64,000 nucleotides of DNA from Photobacterium aquimaris (lineage in GTDB: Bacteria; Pseudomonadota; Gammaproteobacteria; Enterobacterales; Vibrionaceae). Positions 46,293-56,001 of the stretch are shown here, piece after piece (within the stretch, counting starts at the first letter, position 1; each line of letters begins with the position of its first letter). The notes under the pieces were generated by a model, which was not told the origin of the DNA, did not search any database, and saw only the letters and a program-made list of their open reading frames with translations. The position numbers were made by a program, and so were the translations under genes. The stretch spans positions 1,587,577 to 1,651,576 of the forward strand of contig NZ_MSCC01000001.1 of assembly GCF_002954455.1 (NCBI RefSeq), written 5' to 3'.

Positions 46293-46709
46293 ATGTTATT
46301 TCTAAAACCACTAGGGCTATTGTTTACTGCACTGATATTAAGCAGCTGTTCTTTTATGGCTATCGCTGCTGATAGCAATGAAGCGGTTCATTTTAAAACC
46401 GGAACTAGCAGTGAGCAGTATGTCGCGACAACAGCCAACTATGATGTTAATAATTATGTTTTTTATGCTAAAAAAGATCAGCATTTAAAAGTAACCCTCG
46501 ACACCAAAAGTACTAAATTATGGGTTATTCTTCTCGATTCAAAACTTGAACGGATTGCTGATTTAACTCCATATTCTGCTGATATTAATGACAATGGCGA
46601 ATATGTATTACCTTACAATGGCAAATACACTATTCGCATTGGTCAATATCGCGCCTTTGCTCGCCGCGGTGAGAGCAGCCATTACACATTAACTATCGCG
46701 ATCGATTAG
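46293..46709 (+). CDS. Periplasmic or lipoprotein resembling g-type lysozyme inhibitor (PliG-like)
   Basis: A 138-residue exported protein. The N-terminus LFLKPLGLLFTALILSSCSFMAIAADS contains a possible lipobox (LSSC) and also an AIA-AD signal-peptidase I site. The mature part has the beta-sandwich pattern YDVNNYVFYAKKDQHLKVTLDT, then LPYNGKYTIRIGQYRAFARRGESSHYTLTIAI. The ending (IRI...ARRGE..HYTL) resembles PliG-type lysozyme inhibitors. The frame opens with a TTG at 46278; the ATG at 46293 is preferred. It lies after the glpABC terminator, and function is inferred from resemblance only. Confidence 0.62.
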   Translation: MLFLKPLGLLFTALILSSCSFMAIAADSNEAVHFKTGTSSEQYVATTANYDVNNYVFYAKKDQHLKVTLDTKSTKLWVILLDSKLERIADLTPYSADINDNGEYVLPYNGKYTIRIGQYRAFARRGESSHYTLTIAID

Positions 46710-46723
46710 CCACGCTTATTGCC

Positions 46724-47920
46724 TCATTGGGGTTGTAAAATAGGTTGTTGCTTGGCTTTCATTAAGTACCCACATAATATAAACATTAGTGAGTACAATA
46801 CTGTACCGCCAGTAACAACCATACTCCAACCACCATGCTGCCAGCAGTAAATCAACAAAAATCCCCCTAAACTACCACCAACATAATAATGAACTAAATA
46901 GAGCGCAGTAGCCGTTGCTTTAGCGACTTTGGCATGATGACTTACCCAAGCATAAGCTAATGAATGAGTAAAAAATGCGCCTGAGCTCAATAACAGTAAG
47001 CTGATTAAAATAGTAATACGTGATTCAACTAATCCTAACCACATTCCCACCAAACTTAAAATCCCTCCTAAAATCATCCCTGATATTGGATTGAACTTAC
47101 TTGCCCAACGACCACTTAAACGTGATGTGATGGTGCCACTTAAATAGCAAACAAAAATTAATGATGCCCAACTTAATGGCAAATTAAATGGTGCAGCTAC
47201 TAATCTAAATCCAGTCACTGAGTAAAGATTAATAAATAAAGCAAAATTTATTCCACCAATTAACATTGCTAGCCATAATATTGGTTGTTTAAGATGTGCG
47301 ATTAACTGTCGACCATGTACGTACAGTTGATGGTTATGACGAACAAAATGTTGCTGTGGCGGTAATAATTTAATTACTACAATAGCCCCAATTAAACTCA
47401 TAACCGCCATTCCAAATACCGCCCAATGCCAGCCAAGTTGCTCACCAAAAATACCGCCATATAATCGTCCTGCAATGCCTCCTAATGAATTAGCACTAAT
47501 ATAGCTACCAACCGCTAACATTAATGCTGTAGGACTAAACTCTTCAGCCATATAAGCCACGGCAACAGCAACATAGCCTGCAACTGAAACCCCCATCACC
47601 GCGCGTACTAAAGTTAGGCTCAATAAATTTTGAGTGAAAACCATCACGATCCCCACAATGGGCATCAATAATAAGCTGATCACCATGATCAATCGTCGTC
47701 CGACTATCTCAGAAGCAATAGCCCACGGAATTAAACATACTGCCAGCATTAATGTTGTTGCCGCTAATACCCAGTTAATTTGAGTCGCGGACACAGCAAA
47801 TTCTTTCGCCATCAACGGCAGCATTGGCTGAAATAAATATAAATTACAAAAAACGATAAATGACCCTAATGCCAGTGCAAAACTGGTTTTCTTATAGGCT
47901 AATGTGTTTATCTCGATCAT
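46724..47920 (-). CDS. MFS transporter, YnfM-like
   Basis: A 398-residue major facilitator with twelve predicted helices. The opening FALALGSFIVFCNLYLFQPMLPLMAKEFAVSATQINWVLAATTLMLAVCLIPWAIASEIVGRRLIMVISL fits the YnfM/arabinose-efflux-like branch, with the loop 2-3 motif (SEIVGRR). The open frame reaches 47986, but ATG 47920 (MIEINTLAYKK) has AAAGGTGAG upstream. It is divergent from a LysR gene at 48079, a common arrangement in which the regulator controls the transporter. The substrate is unknown. Confidence 0.82.
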   Translation of the reverse strand: MIEINTLAYKKTSFALALGSFIVFCNLYLFQPMLPLMAKEFAVSATQINWVLAATTLMLAVCLIPWAIASEIVGRRLIMVISLLLMPIVGIVMVFTQNLLSLTLVRAVMGVSVAGYVAVAVAYMAEEFSPTALMLAVGSYISANSLGGIAGRLYGGIFGEQLGWHWAVFGMAVMSLIGAIVVIKLLPPQQHFVRHNHQLYVHGRQLIAHLKQPILWLAMLIGGINFALFINLYSVTGFRLVAAPFNLPLSWASLIFVCYLSGTITSRLSGRWASKFNPISGMILGGILSLVGMWLGLVESRITILISLLLLSSGAFFTHSLAYAWVSHHAKVAKATATALYLVHYYVGGSLGGFLLIYCWQHGGWSMVVTGGTVLYSLMFILCGYLMKAKQQPILQPQ

Positions 47921-48078
47921 GATCTCACCTTTAAACGATCTATGCCTATCCCAGGATGTCATTAGGGTAGAAATATCTATTTTCAAAAACTAAACATAAC
48001 GTGACAAGACGATAACAATAGCTACATAATAATGAAAATATATAATTAATATCACAGTGATAAACAAAGATTATAGCC

Positions 48079-48954
48079 ATGGACACGCGTTTACTTATTT
48101 ACTTCACTCAATTAGCACAAACAAAAAATTTTACTCGTGCCGCAGAGCAACTTCATATTGCACAGCCAGCACTTAGCGTAGCAATCAAAAAACTTGAACA
48201 GCAATTAGATCTGACATTATTTTATCGTAATGAACGCAAAGTTAGCCTCACTCAAGAAGGTGAAGTGTTGCTTATACATGCTAAACAAATATTACAAAAA
48301 ATCGACGATGCAACCTTAGCGATGAAAGAGTTACGCGGATTAGAAAAAGGCGAAGTACGACTTGGAGTGCCAAGTATGCTGGGATCCTATTTTTTTCCTC
48401 AAATACTGATGGGCTTTAAAAGCCACTACCCCAATTTAAAATTAACAATTGTTGAAGCAGGTACCCAGTCAATTCGACAAATGCTCGTTGAGGGGGAATT
48501 AGATCTTGGTGTTATTATTAATCATAACGTACCGAGTAGTTTACAAATAGAGCATCTATTACGTTCACAGATGGTCGCAGTAGTGAGTGAACAACATGAG
48601 TTTGCGACCCAAAAAAGCATCACTTTTGACGATTTTTTTGGGCAAGAATTGGTAGCATTTAAACCTGGGTATTTTCATCGTGAAATTTTAGATCATATTT
48701 GCGAACAACATCATCTAACTGCAAATATTTCATTTGAAACTAATTTATTACCCATGATTTTACAAATTATTCGCCATGACTTTGCTATCACATCCTTACT
48801 TGAATTAGTCACTGACCATGAATCGAACGTTATTCCTATTCCCTTTGCTGAACCTATTCATTTAGATCTTGCAATGGCATGGCGCAAACAAGGTTACCTC
48901 TCACTTGCCGACAGAACATTTATTGAATACGTCAAACAGCAATGCCAACAATAA
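48079..48954 (+). CDS. LysR-family regulator divergent from the MFS gene
   Basis: A 291-residue LysR-type regulator. MDTRLLIYFTQLAQTKNFTRAAEQLHIAQPALSVAIKKLEQQLDLTLFYRNERKVSLTQEG is a complete helix-turn-helix, followed by the effector domain (GEVRLGVPSMLGSYFFPQIL, as in CynR/YnfL-like regulators). The 158-bp gap to the divergent MFS gene is AT-rich and should hold its operator. It is likely the regulator of that transporter; the inducer is unknown. Confidence 0.87.
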   Translation: MDTRLLIYFTQLAQTKNFTRAAEQLHIAQPALSVAIKKLEQQLDLTLFYRNERKVSLTQEGEVLLIHAKQILQKIDDATLAMKELRGLEKGEVRLGVPSMLGSYFFPQILMGFKSHYPNLKLTIVEAGTQSIRQMLVEGELDLGVIINHNVPSSLQIEHLLRSQMVAVVSEQHEFATQKSITFDDFFGQELVAFKPGYFHREILDHICEQHHLTANISFETNLLPMILQIIRHDFAITSLLELVTDHESNVIPIPFAEPIHLDLAMAWRKQGYLSLADRTFIEYVKQQCQQ

Positions 48955-49066
48955 TGATACGCAAGGCAATTTTAACACTTACGAAACATAACAATATCAA
49001 TAATTAACATCATAAAAATCAAATTATTAACATTATCAATAAAAGCATGCCAGAGATCATAACTTA

Positions 49067-49080
49067 GACTGTTAACAGTC
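49067..49080. promoter_or_regulatory. Perfect 14-bp palindrome upstream of dcuC
   Basis: GACTGTTAACAGTC lies 105 bp before the dcuC start codon and is fully self-complementary, as expected of a dimeric repressor or activator site. It does not match the FNR site TTGATN4ATCAA. Confidence 0.4.
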
Positions 49081-49184
49081 GTTCATAAGCTGTTTTTTAG
49101 CTACATTAATCGCATCTTTTATGAAAAAAATGCCGTAAAACATCATAAATGCATATTTAATTTGATTTTAGGAGAGAGTTTTCC

Positions 49185-50552
49185 ATGACGGAATTATTAA
49201 TTGGTTTGGTGATTACCATTGCCGTTGGTTATTACATAGTAAAAGGATATAACGCAGCCGGTGTTTTATTAACCGCTGGCGTTTCATTATTAATTATTGC
49301 AGGGATATTAGGTCATTCTGTTTTACCTGCAAAAGTAGCATCTACAGGTAACCTGCTAACTGATTCACTTGAGTATGTGAAATACATGCTTCAAAACCGT
49401 GGTGGTGGCCTAGGTTTACAAATCATGCTTTTGTGTGGTTTTGCCTCTTATATGACATACATCGGTGCAAATAATGTTGTTGTAAAACAGTTTTCAAAGC
49501 CTCTTTCTTTTATTAAATCACCTTATGCATTATTAGTTGCAGCCTATATTGTGGCATGTTTAATGTCACTTGCAGTTAGCTCTGCAACCGGCCTTGGGGT
49601 GCTATTAATGGCAACCCTATTCCCAATGATGACAGCAATGGGTATTTCTCGCCCAGCAGCGGCTGCGGTATGTGCATCACCTGCTGCTATTATTTTATCG
49701 CCAACATCAGGTGACGTTGTTGTTGCAGCTGAAAAATCAGGTTTACCGTTACACGTCTTTGCCGTTGAAACGGTACTACCTGTTTCTATCTGCGCCATTA
49801 TCGTTATGGCTGTAGCAGCGTTTTTCTGGAATAAATACCTTGATAAGAGAGACAATACGCCAATGGAACGTGTTGATATTTCAGAAATGGAGGTCAATGC
49901 ACCTGGTTATTACTCTATCTTACCTTTCATGCCAATTATCGGCGTATTCTTATTTAACGGTGAAACCATTCCAGGTTTAAAACTGGATATTTACACAATT
50001 GTAATCGTTTCAATTGCACTTGGTGCTTTAGTTGATTTCTTGACTAACCGTTTAGATGGTAAGACGACATTAAGCAATCTAGAGTCTTGCTATGCTGGTA
50101 TGGGTGACGCATTTAAAGGCGTAGTAATGCTATTAGTTGCTGCGGGTGTGTTTGCGCAAGGACTGATGACAGTTGGTACGATTGATAACCTGATTGCGCT
50201 AGCAGATAAAGCTGGCGCAGGTGGTTTCGCATTGATGCTACTACTAACAGCACTAACAGTTGCTGCCGCTATTGCAACAGGCTCTGGTAACGCACCGTTC
50301 TATGCTTTCGTAGAACTTGCACCTCAGCTAGCGGGTAAATTAGGTTTAAGCCCTGCTTTCCTAATTATTCCAATGTTACAAGCATCAAACTTAGGTCGTA
50401 CTATTTCACCTGTTTCTGGGGTTATCGTCGCAACATCTGGTATGGCGAAAATCAGCCCGTTTGATGTTGTTAAACGTACATTCGTGCCTGTTATCTGTGG
50501 TTTAGCGACTGTTATTGTGGGTACATTTGTCTTAGTACCGATGTACGCTTAA
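49185..50552 (+). CDS. dcuC: Anaerobic C4-dicarboxylate transporter DcuC
   Basis: DcuC is an inner-membrane carrier that mainly exports succinate during fermentation and can exchange C4-dicarboxylates. The 455-residue protein has 12-14 hydrophobic helices. CLMSLAVSSATGLGVLLMATLFPMMTAMGISRPAAAAVCASPAAIILSPTSGDVVVAAEKSG and the C-terminal SNLGRTISPVSGVIVATSGMAKISPFDVVKRT are DcuC signatures. An AGGAGAGA ribosome-binding site precedes the ATG. It is monocistronic with a strong terminator. Confidence 0.92.
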   Translation: MTELLIGLVITIAVGYYIVKGYNAAGVLLTAGVSLLIIAGILGHSVLPAKVASTGNLLTDSLEYVKYMLQNRGGGLGLQIMLLCGFASYMTYIGANNVVVKQFSKPLSFIKSPYALLVAAYIVACLMSLAVSSATGLGVLLMATLFPMMTAMGISRPAAAAVCASPAAIILSPTSGDVVVAAEKSGLPLHVFAVETVLPVSICAIIVMAVAAFFWNKYLDKRDNTPMERVDISEMEVNAPGYYSILPFMPIIGVFLFNGETIPGLKLDIYTIVIVSIALGALVDFLTNRLDGKTTLSNLESCYAGMGDAFKGVVMLLVAAGVFAQGLMTVGTIDNLIALADKAGAGGFALMLLLTALTVAAAIATGSGNAPFYAFVELAPQLAGKLGLSPAFLIIPMLQASNLGRTISPVSGVIVATSGMAKISPFDVVKRTFVPVICGLATVIVGTFVLVPMYA

Positions 50553-50586
50553 TCACTATATAGAACATTAACGACTGAAAAATACC

Positions 50587-50623
50587 AAGCCCATTGAGAA
50601 AATAGCCTCAGTGGGCTTTTTTT
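50587..50623 (+). terminator. Intrinsic terminator of dcuC
   Basis: AAGCCCATTGAG pairs with CTCAGTGGGCTT (one wobble) around an 8-nt loop, followed by a seven-T run. Confidence 0.85.
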
Positions 50624-50677
50624 ATATTGTTATTCACGGCACAATTCCATTATCAATCAAAACCACATGATGATGTT

Positions 50678-51010
50678 ATGAACAAACAACAAGCCCTTAT
50701 TCAAATCTTGACCTTTGGTCCTCAACGGGACGCGGCGTTTTCAGTATTTGTAAATGCAGAAAACTCCCCCAATGATCCCCCTTTTGAGGTCAGCCACCAG
50801 CATTTAATCATGGTATTAGAAAAATACCTTGCTGATGAAATTGATGCTGATGATATCGAGCAATGGGCAAATTTAATTGATTTCAGAGCTGATATTGATG
50901 GTAGTGCTATTGAAGGCTATTTATATGCATTAGCCAATCCAGAAATGATGGGCAGTGGCGAAAATAAAGCGAACATTTTACGTATGCTCGCTGTACTAAG
51001 CCAAAGCTAA
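50678..51010 (+). CDS. Small acidic protein of unknown function (110 aa)
   Basis: I do not recognise this family. It is a soluble, acidic, mostly helical protein (MNKQQALIQILTFGPQRDAAFSVFVNAENSPNDPPFEVSHQHLIMVLEKYLADEIDADDIEQWANLIDF). The frame opens at 50627, but the ATG at 50678 gives a better start and avoids the dcuC terminator. The helical core with DDIEQWANLID is typical of small intracellular proteins without catalytic motifs. It is convergent with the RNase H gene (6 bp between stops). Confidence 0.62.
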   Translation: MNKQQALIQILTFGPQRDAAFSVFVNAENSPNDPPFEVSHQHLIMVLEKYLADEIDADDIEQWANLIDFRADIDGSAIEGYLYALANPEMMGSGENKANILRMLAVLSQS

Positions 51011-51016
51011 CAGAGC

Positions 51017-51790
51017 TTAACCCGCACGAAGAGCAAGTAACGCAGCCAAATCATAAGGCGGTTGGTATAAGCAAAAGTCGACTGTTTTCGTATCGACCGC
51101 TAAAATTGACATACGATCAGCCAATTCATTACCTTCAATACCAACATGACCATTTACATGGTGGATCACAAGCTGTGATTTTAGTGCTTGGTAACGGGCA
51201 AACATTTGTTGAATTAAAGCTAGATTTTTAATCTCTCCGCCGGCTTTTTTCCAGCCATTTTTTTGCCATGTTATCGCCCATTGGGTAATACATTGAATTG
51301 AATATTTCGAATCACAAAAAATAGCGACAGTGGACTCTTGTGCCAACGCTTGTTCGGCTAAGATCAATGCTTGATTAAGTGCATTTAACTCAGCGGTATT
51401 ATTGGTACCCATTGGTTCATACAAGCCATACCATAACTCACAGAGCTGATTGTTTCGGTATAATGCTAACCCTGATCCCGCTTTACCCGGATTTGGATCA
51501 CAACCGCCATCAGTAAATATTTTAATTTCTGCAGTTAATGCATGAACTTGTTCGCTGGTTAATGATCCTTTACTGGTTGTTGTACGCTTTACAGTGGTTT
51601 TATTACTTCCCACTGCTGTAGATCTTACTGCTTGAGGTTGTTTACCAAAAGCGGCGGTTGCTTCTGCTTGAGTTGGAAATGATTTATAGCGTGCACCTGC
51701 AAATTTATCTACTTGCTGCTTACAACTTGCCCAATCATCATAAATGCCGGGCTCACGACCTTGCCATACCACATAATACTTTTTGGCCAC
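51017..51790 (-). CDS. Ribonuclease H with N-terminal hybrid-binding domain
   Basis: The enzyme cuts the RNA strand of RNA:DNA hybrids. The first ~45 residues (AKKYYVVWQGREPGIYDDWASCKQQVDKFAGARYKSFPTQAEATAAF) form the caulimovirus-viroplasmin/hybrid-binding domain of eukaryotic-type RNase H1. A flexible Thr/Ser linker precedes the catalytic domain, whose acidic residues lie in FTDGGCDPNPG, NTAELNAL and FCDSKYS, with VNGHVGIEGNELAD at the end. Three in-frame upstream ATGs exist (51802, 51796, 51793), but the GTG at 51790 lies 6 nt after a GGAG and gives the common N-terminus MAKKYYVVW. It is additional to the short housekeeping RnhA type. Confidence 0.85.
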   Translation of the reverse strand: MAKKYYVVWQGREPGIYDDWASCKQQVDKFAGARYKSFPTQAEATAAFGKQPQAVRSTAVGSNKTTVKRTTTSKGSLTSEQVHALTAEIKIFTDGGCDPNPGKAGSGLALYRNNQLCELWYGLYEPMGTNNTAELNALNQALILAEQALAQESTVAIFCDSKYSIQCITQWAITWQKNGWKKAGGEIKNLALIQQMFARYQALKSQLVIHHVNGHVGIEGNELADRMSILAVDTKTVDFCLYQPPYDLAALLALRAG

Positions 51791-51989
51791 CATCATCTCC
51801 ATACTATTTATAGAACATACATACTTGGTATTCTAAGATTCTATCACTAATGCAGCTTTATGATTATGCTAAGATAAACGCCACCACTAAAATATACTCG
51901 TATCATTGTTAATACTGTTATTAAATAATGATATTAAGCAATCATCATGCAACATTTATTTATTCACCGTGTGAGTATGGAGTTCAGTT

Positions 51990-53231
51990 TTGAGCCATAA
52001 AATACGCTTAGACATTGCTAATGGCATGTCACAGCTGGGGATCAATGTTCAACCACAAGATAATATATCAACCGCCATCTTTATGGTGCTTTGCTGTGCC
52101 CTTGCATTCTTATCTTATGTCTTTGTGCGTTGGGGCTTACTTACATTATTACGCTCAGCCATAAAACGTTCCCAAGCAACATGGGGACACGTTATGGTGC
52201 GCCATAAAGTCTTTGAAAAATTATCACTGACTATTCCAGCAATGGTACTCAATCTTGTTATACCGCTAGTATTAGATAAACATGCCATTCTCAGTAGCTT
52301 TATTGATCGTACGCTTAGCTTGTGGCTGATTATCGTTCTAGTCAGAAGCTCATATGCATTTCTTGATGCAACCAACGATATGGCAGATATTAATCAGATC
52401 AGCCGTAACCTACCGGTCAAAAGTTTTGTTCAATTATCAAAATTAATCCTCTTTTTTATTGGCTTTATTATTGCTATTTCAGTGTTAGCTAACCGTTCAC
52501 CTATTTATTTCTTAAGCGGTTTAGGTGTTGCTACGGGTTTAGTGTTATTGGTTTTCCGCGATACTATTTTAGGTTTTGTGGCTGGTATTCAGCTGTCAGC
52601 TAACCAAATGGTAAAAGTGGGTGATTGGATCCAAATGGATAAATATGGCGCTAACGGTAGTATTGATGAAGTCTCTTTAACAACTGTTAAAGTAAAAAAC
52701 TGGGACAATACTGTGACCAATATCCCAGCCTATGCTCTGGTACAAGACTCATTTATTAACTGGCGTCAAATGCAGGAATCTGGAGGGAGACGCATCAAAC
52801 GTTCAGTGCTAATAGATATTGAAACGATTAAATTTATAGATGAACAACAACAACAAAAATTAGCTCAGCTCCCTTATGTGGCAGATTTTATAACGAAAAG
52901 AAACACTGAAATAGCCAGCGGTGATGCGCATGCATTACAGCTTACCAATATTACGGTATTTCGTGCTTACCTAGAGGCTTACTTAAAGCAAAACAAGAAA
53001 ATTCGTCAAGATATGACCTTTTTGGTGCGTGAATTAGAGCCAACAGCACAAGGTCTACCCGTGCAAATTTATGTGTTTGTTAATGATACTCGATGGGCTT
53101 TTTATGAAGCAGTTCAATCTGATATTTTTGACCATGTATTAGCGATTTTGCCCCAATTTGATCTTGCTGTATATCAAAGCCCTGATGGATCGGATGTAAG
53201 AAGCTTACAGTCAGGCATCACCTCTTCTTAA
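51990..53231 (+). CDS. ybdG: YbdG-like mechanosensitive channel (MscS superfamily)
   Basis: A 413-residue MscS-superfamily channel, matching E. coli YbdG (415 residues) in size and layout. About five helices precede the pore region SGLGVATGLVLLVFRDTILGFVAGIQLSANQMVKVGDWIQMDKYGANGSIDEVSLTTVKVKNWDNTVTNIPAYALV, the YbdG form of the MscS pore and beta domain. A long C-terminal domain follows. The start is a TTG at 51990 with GGAG 7 nt upstream; there is no closer in-frame ATG. YbdG in E. coli gives small mechanosensitive currents. Single gene. Confidence 0.85.
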   Translation: MSHKIRLDIANGMSQLGINVQPQDNISTAIFMVLCCALAFLSYVFVRWGLLTLLRSAIKRSQATWGHVMVRHKVFEKLSLTIPAMVLNLVIPLVLDKHAILSSFIDRTLSLWLIIVLVRSSYAFLDATNDMADINQISRNLPVKSFVQLSKLILFFIGFIIAISVLANRSPIYFLSGLGVATGLVLLVFRDTILGFVAGIQLSANQMVKVGDWIQMDKYGANGSIDEVSLTTVKVKNWDNTVTNIPAYALVQDSFINWRQMQESGGRRIKRSVLIDIETIKFIDEQQQQKLAQLPYVADFITKRNTEIASGDAHALQLTNITVFRAYLEAYLKQNKKIRQDMTFLVRELEPTAQGLPVQIYVFVNDTRWAFYEAVQSDIFDHVLAILPQFDLAVYQSPDGSDVRSLQSGITSS

Positions 53232-53455
53232 CGGCTTAATTATCGGCGTATTGAGTGGTAAGTTATTCATCCTCAATGCACCGTTTATTACATAATAAAT
53301 TATATTTTCGCGCCTTCAGTCACACAATAAACCACTATCATTAAGAGTCAGAACACGATTTATTAAAAACTTTGTTTAACATCAAGATTTATAATCACTA
53401 GCCAGCCTTTTTATGAGCCGCTATAATTCCCGCCTCAAAATATAGAGGTCAAAAC

Positions 53456-55825
53456 ATGCACACTAAAGTAACTCCTATTGATAGCTATCCTAAGTATTGG
53501 GCTGAATGCTATGGCACAGCTCCATTCTTGCCAACATCTAGAAAAGAGATGGACGCTCTTGGCTGGGACAGCTGTGACATTATCATTGTTACTGGTGATG
53601 CCTATGTTGACCATCCAAGTTTTGGTATGGCTGTTATTGGTCGTTTACTTGAGTCTCAAGGTTTTCGCGTGGGTATTATTGCGCAGCCTAAATGGGACAA
53701 TAAAGACGATTTTATGGCATTGGGTAAACCGAATCTTTATTTTGGTATTACATCCGGCAATATGGATTCAATGATCAACCGCTATACCGCGGATCGTAAG
53801 TTGCGTAAAGACGATGCTTACACTCCAAACAATGAAGGTGGCAAACGTCCTGATCGTGCCGTATTGGTGTATTCACAACGCTGCCGTGAAGCCTATAAAG
53901 AAGCACCTATCGTGCTGGGTGGTATTGAAGCAAGTTTACGTCGCCTTGCACACTATGATTACTGGTCTGACAAAGTTCGTCGCTCAGTATTAATGGATGC
54001 GAAGGCTGATATTCTGTTATTTGGTAACGCTGAACGTGCATTGGTTGAAGTCTCACACCGTATCGCAAATGGCGAAGATATCAAGTCATTAACTGATATT
54101 GCAGGCACTGCAGTAATGATCAAAGACATTCCTGAGCGTTATCAGGAAATTGATTCATCACGTATTGAAAAGCCTGGTCGTCCAATGGTGATGCAAAACC
54201 CTTATGCAACCGAAGAAACTTGTGCATCTAATAAAGAAGAAAAAGAAAAGCAGCCACAGGTAATTCACGTTCGTCCATCGCGCCACGACGCAGAAAATAC
54301 GGTTGTCCGTCTGCCATCTTATGAAAAGCTAGCCAATGACCGTATTTTATATGCTCACGCAAGCCGTGTCATGCATTTAGAAACCAACCCTTATTCTGGA
54401 CGCGCATTAATTCAAAAACATGCTGATCGTGAATTATGGATCAACCGTGCACCAATTCCATTATCAACTGAAGAGATGGATTTTGTATTTGGATTACCGT
54501 TTGCTCGCGTACCTCACCCAAGTTACGGCAAAGCAAAAATTCCAGCTTATGACATGATCAAAACCTCGGTTAACATCATGCGTGGTTGTTTTGGTGGTTG
54601 TTCATTCTGTTCAATTACCGAGCACGAAGGTCGTATTATTCAAAACCGTTCTCAAGAATCTATTCTTAATGAACTAGAAGACATTCGCGATAAAGTTCCT
54701 GGTTTTACTGGTACTATTTCTGATTTAGGTGGCCCGACAGCGAACATGTATCGTCTTGGCTGTTCTGACACACGTGCAGAAGCTAACTGTCGTCGCCCAT
54801 CATGTATCTTCCCTAAAATTTGTGAGAAGCTAAATACCGATCATAAACATCTAATTGATTTATATCGTAATGCTCGTAATGTTAAGGGGATCAAGAAGAT
54901 CATGATTGCCTCTGGTGTGCGCTATGATTTAGCTGTCGAATCGCCAGAATACGTGCGTGAACTTGTTACTCATCATGTTGGTGGTTATTTAAAGATCGCA
55001 CCGGAACATACAGAAAAAGGCACACTTGATCTGATGATGAAGCCGGGCATGGGTACCTATGACCGCTTTAAATCAATGTTTGAACAATACAGTCAAGAAG
55101 CAGGCAAAAAACAATACCTGATTCCATACTTTATTTCAGCGCATCCAGGCTCAACTGATGATGACATGTTGAACCTTGCATTGTGGCTTAAACAAAATGA
55201 TTACCAGTGCGATCAGGTACAAAACTTCTACCCATCACCAATGTGTAATGCTACGGCAATGTACCACTCTGAAACTAACCCATTAAAGAAAGTGAAGTAC
55301 AAAGGTCGTGAGGATTTATTTGTTGCTAAAGGTGAACGTCAACGTCGACTGCATAAAGCACTCTTACGTTACCATGATCCACTAAACTGGCCTCTTATTC
55401 GTGATGCACTAACGACAATGGGTAAGAAGTACCTTATTGGTAATCGCCCTAATTGTTTAGTACCAGAAGCTGGTAGTGAAGCAGAAATGACACCAGCAGA
55501 ACGCCGTGGTTCAGGTCGTCATGGTTCTAAGCGCTTTGCAACTAAGAACCCAAATCAGCCAGATATTCGTACCGATGGTAAACGCCCTCAAGGTAATCGA
55601 AATGGTAAACCTGTAGGTAATGGTAAACCGCAACCAAACGGCTCACGTAGTAACAATACAGCAAAAACAGGCACTAGCAGTAACCGTGGTGGTAATAATA
55701 ACACCAGTACCAATGGTAACCGTAATGGAAAGCCTGCCCAACCAAATAGTCGCCCGACTAACCGTAATGGTAAAACAGGGGGTCGCCCAAATGGCAAACC
55801 AACACGTAGTCGCAGTGGCGCATAG
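53456..55825 (+). CDS. ygiQ: YgiQ-family radical SAM protein with low-complexity tail
   Basis: A 789-residue YgiQ-type radical SAM protein. An N-terminal B12-binding-like region ([33 protein letters not shown]) precedes the radical SAM core with the cluster motif CFGGCSFC (Cys378, 382, 385). Additional conserved elements are [41 protein letters not shown] and [15 protein letters not shown]. The last ~100 residues are a Gly/Asn/Arg/Lys-rich disordered tail (repeats of NRNGKP-type). Substrate is unknown. AGAGGT precedes the ATG. Confidence 0.9.
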   Translation: MHTKVTPIDSYPKYWAECYGTAPFLPTSRKEMDALGWDSCDIIIVTGDAYVDHPSFGMAVIGRLLESQGFRVGIIAQPKWDNKDDFMALGKPNLYFGITSGNMDSMINRYTADRKLRKDDAYTPNNEGGKRPDRAVLVYSQRCREAYKEAPIVLGGIEASLRRLAHYDYWSDKVRRSVLMDAKADILLFGNAERALVEVSHRIANGEDIKSLTDIAGTAVMIKDIPERYQEIDSSRIEKPGRPMVMQNPYATEETCASNKEEKEKQPQVIHVRPSRHDAENTVVRLPSYEKLANDRILYAHASRVMHLETNPYSGRALIQKHADRELWINRAPIPLSTEEMDFVFGLPFARVPHPSYGKAKIPAYDMIKTSVNIMRGCFGGCSFCSITEHEGRIIQNRSQESILNELEDIRDKVPGFTGTISDLGGPTANMYRLGCSDTRAEANCRRPSCIFPKICEKLNTDHKHLIDLYRNARNVKGIKKIMIASGVRYDLAVESPEYVRELVTHHVGGYLKIAPEHTEKGTLDLMMKPGMGTYDRFKSMFEQYSQEAGKKQYLIPYFISAHPGSTDDDMLNLALWLKQNDYQCDQVQNFYPSPMCNATAMYHSETNPLKKVKYKGREDLFVAKGERQRRLHKALLRYHDPLNWPLIRDALTTMGKKYLIGNRPNCLVPEAGSEAEMTPAERRGSGRHGSKRFATKNPNQPDIRTDGKRPQGNRNGKPVGNGKPQPNGSRSNNTAKTGTSSNRGGNNNTSTNGNRNGKPAQPNSRPTNRNGKTGGRPNGKPTRSRSGA

Positions 55826-55863
55826 CTAATACAGCACTCAAAAACTGCACGTTAAACAATAAT

Positions 55864-55890
55864 CGCCGTCTATCTTTAGACGGCGTTTTT
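55864..55890 (+). terminator. Intrinsic terminator of ygiQ
   Basis: CGCCGTCTA pairs with TAGACGGCG around TCTT, followed by five T. Confidence 0.85.
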
Positions 55891-56001
55891 GTTTTACAAA
55901 TATTTGACTTAATATTAATAAATATAGTGACTAATTAGGTACACTAATGACAATATAACAACGGATTAATAACCTGTTTATTGTTTAACTTTTAGGGATA
56001 A

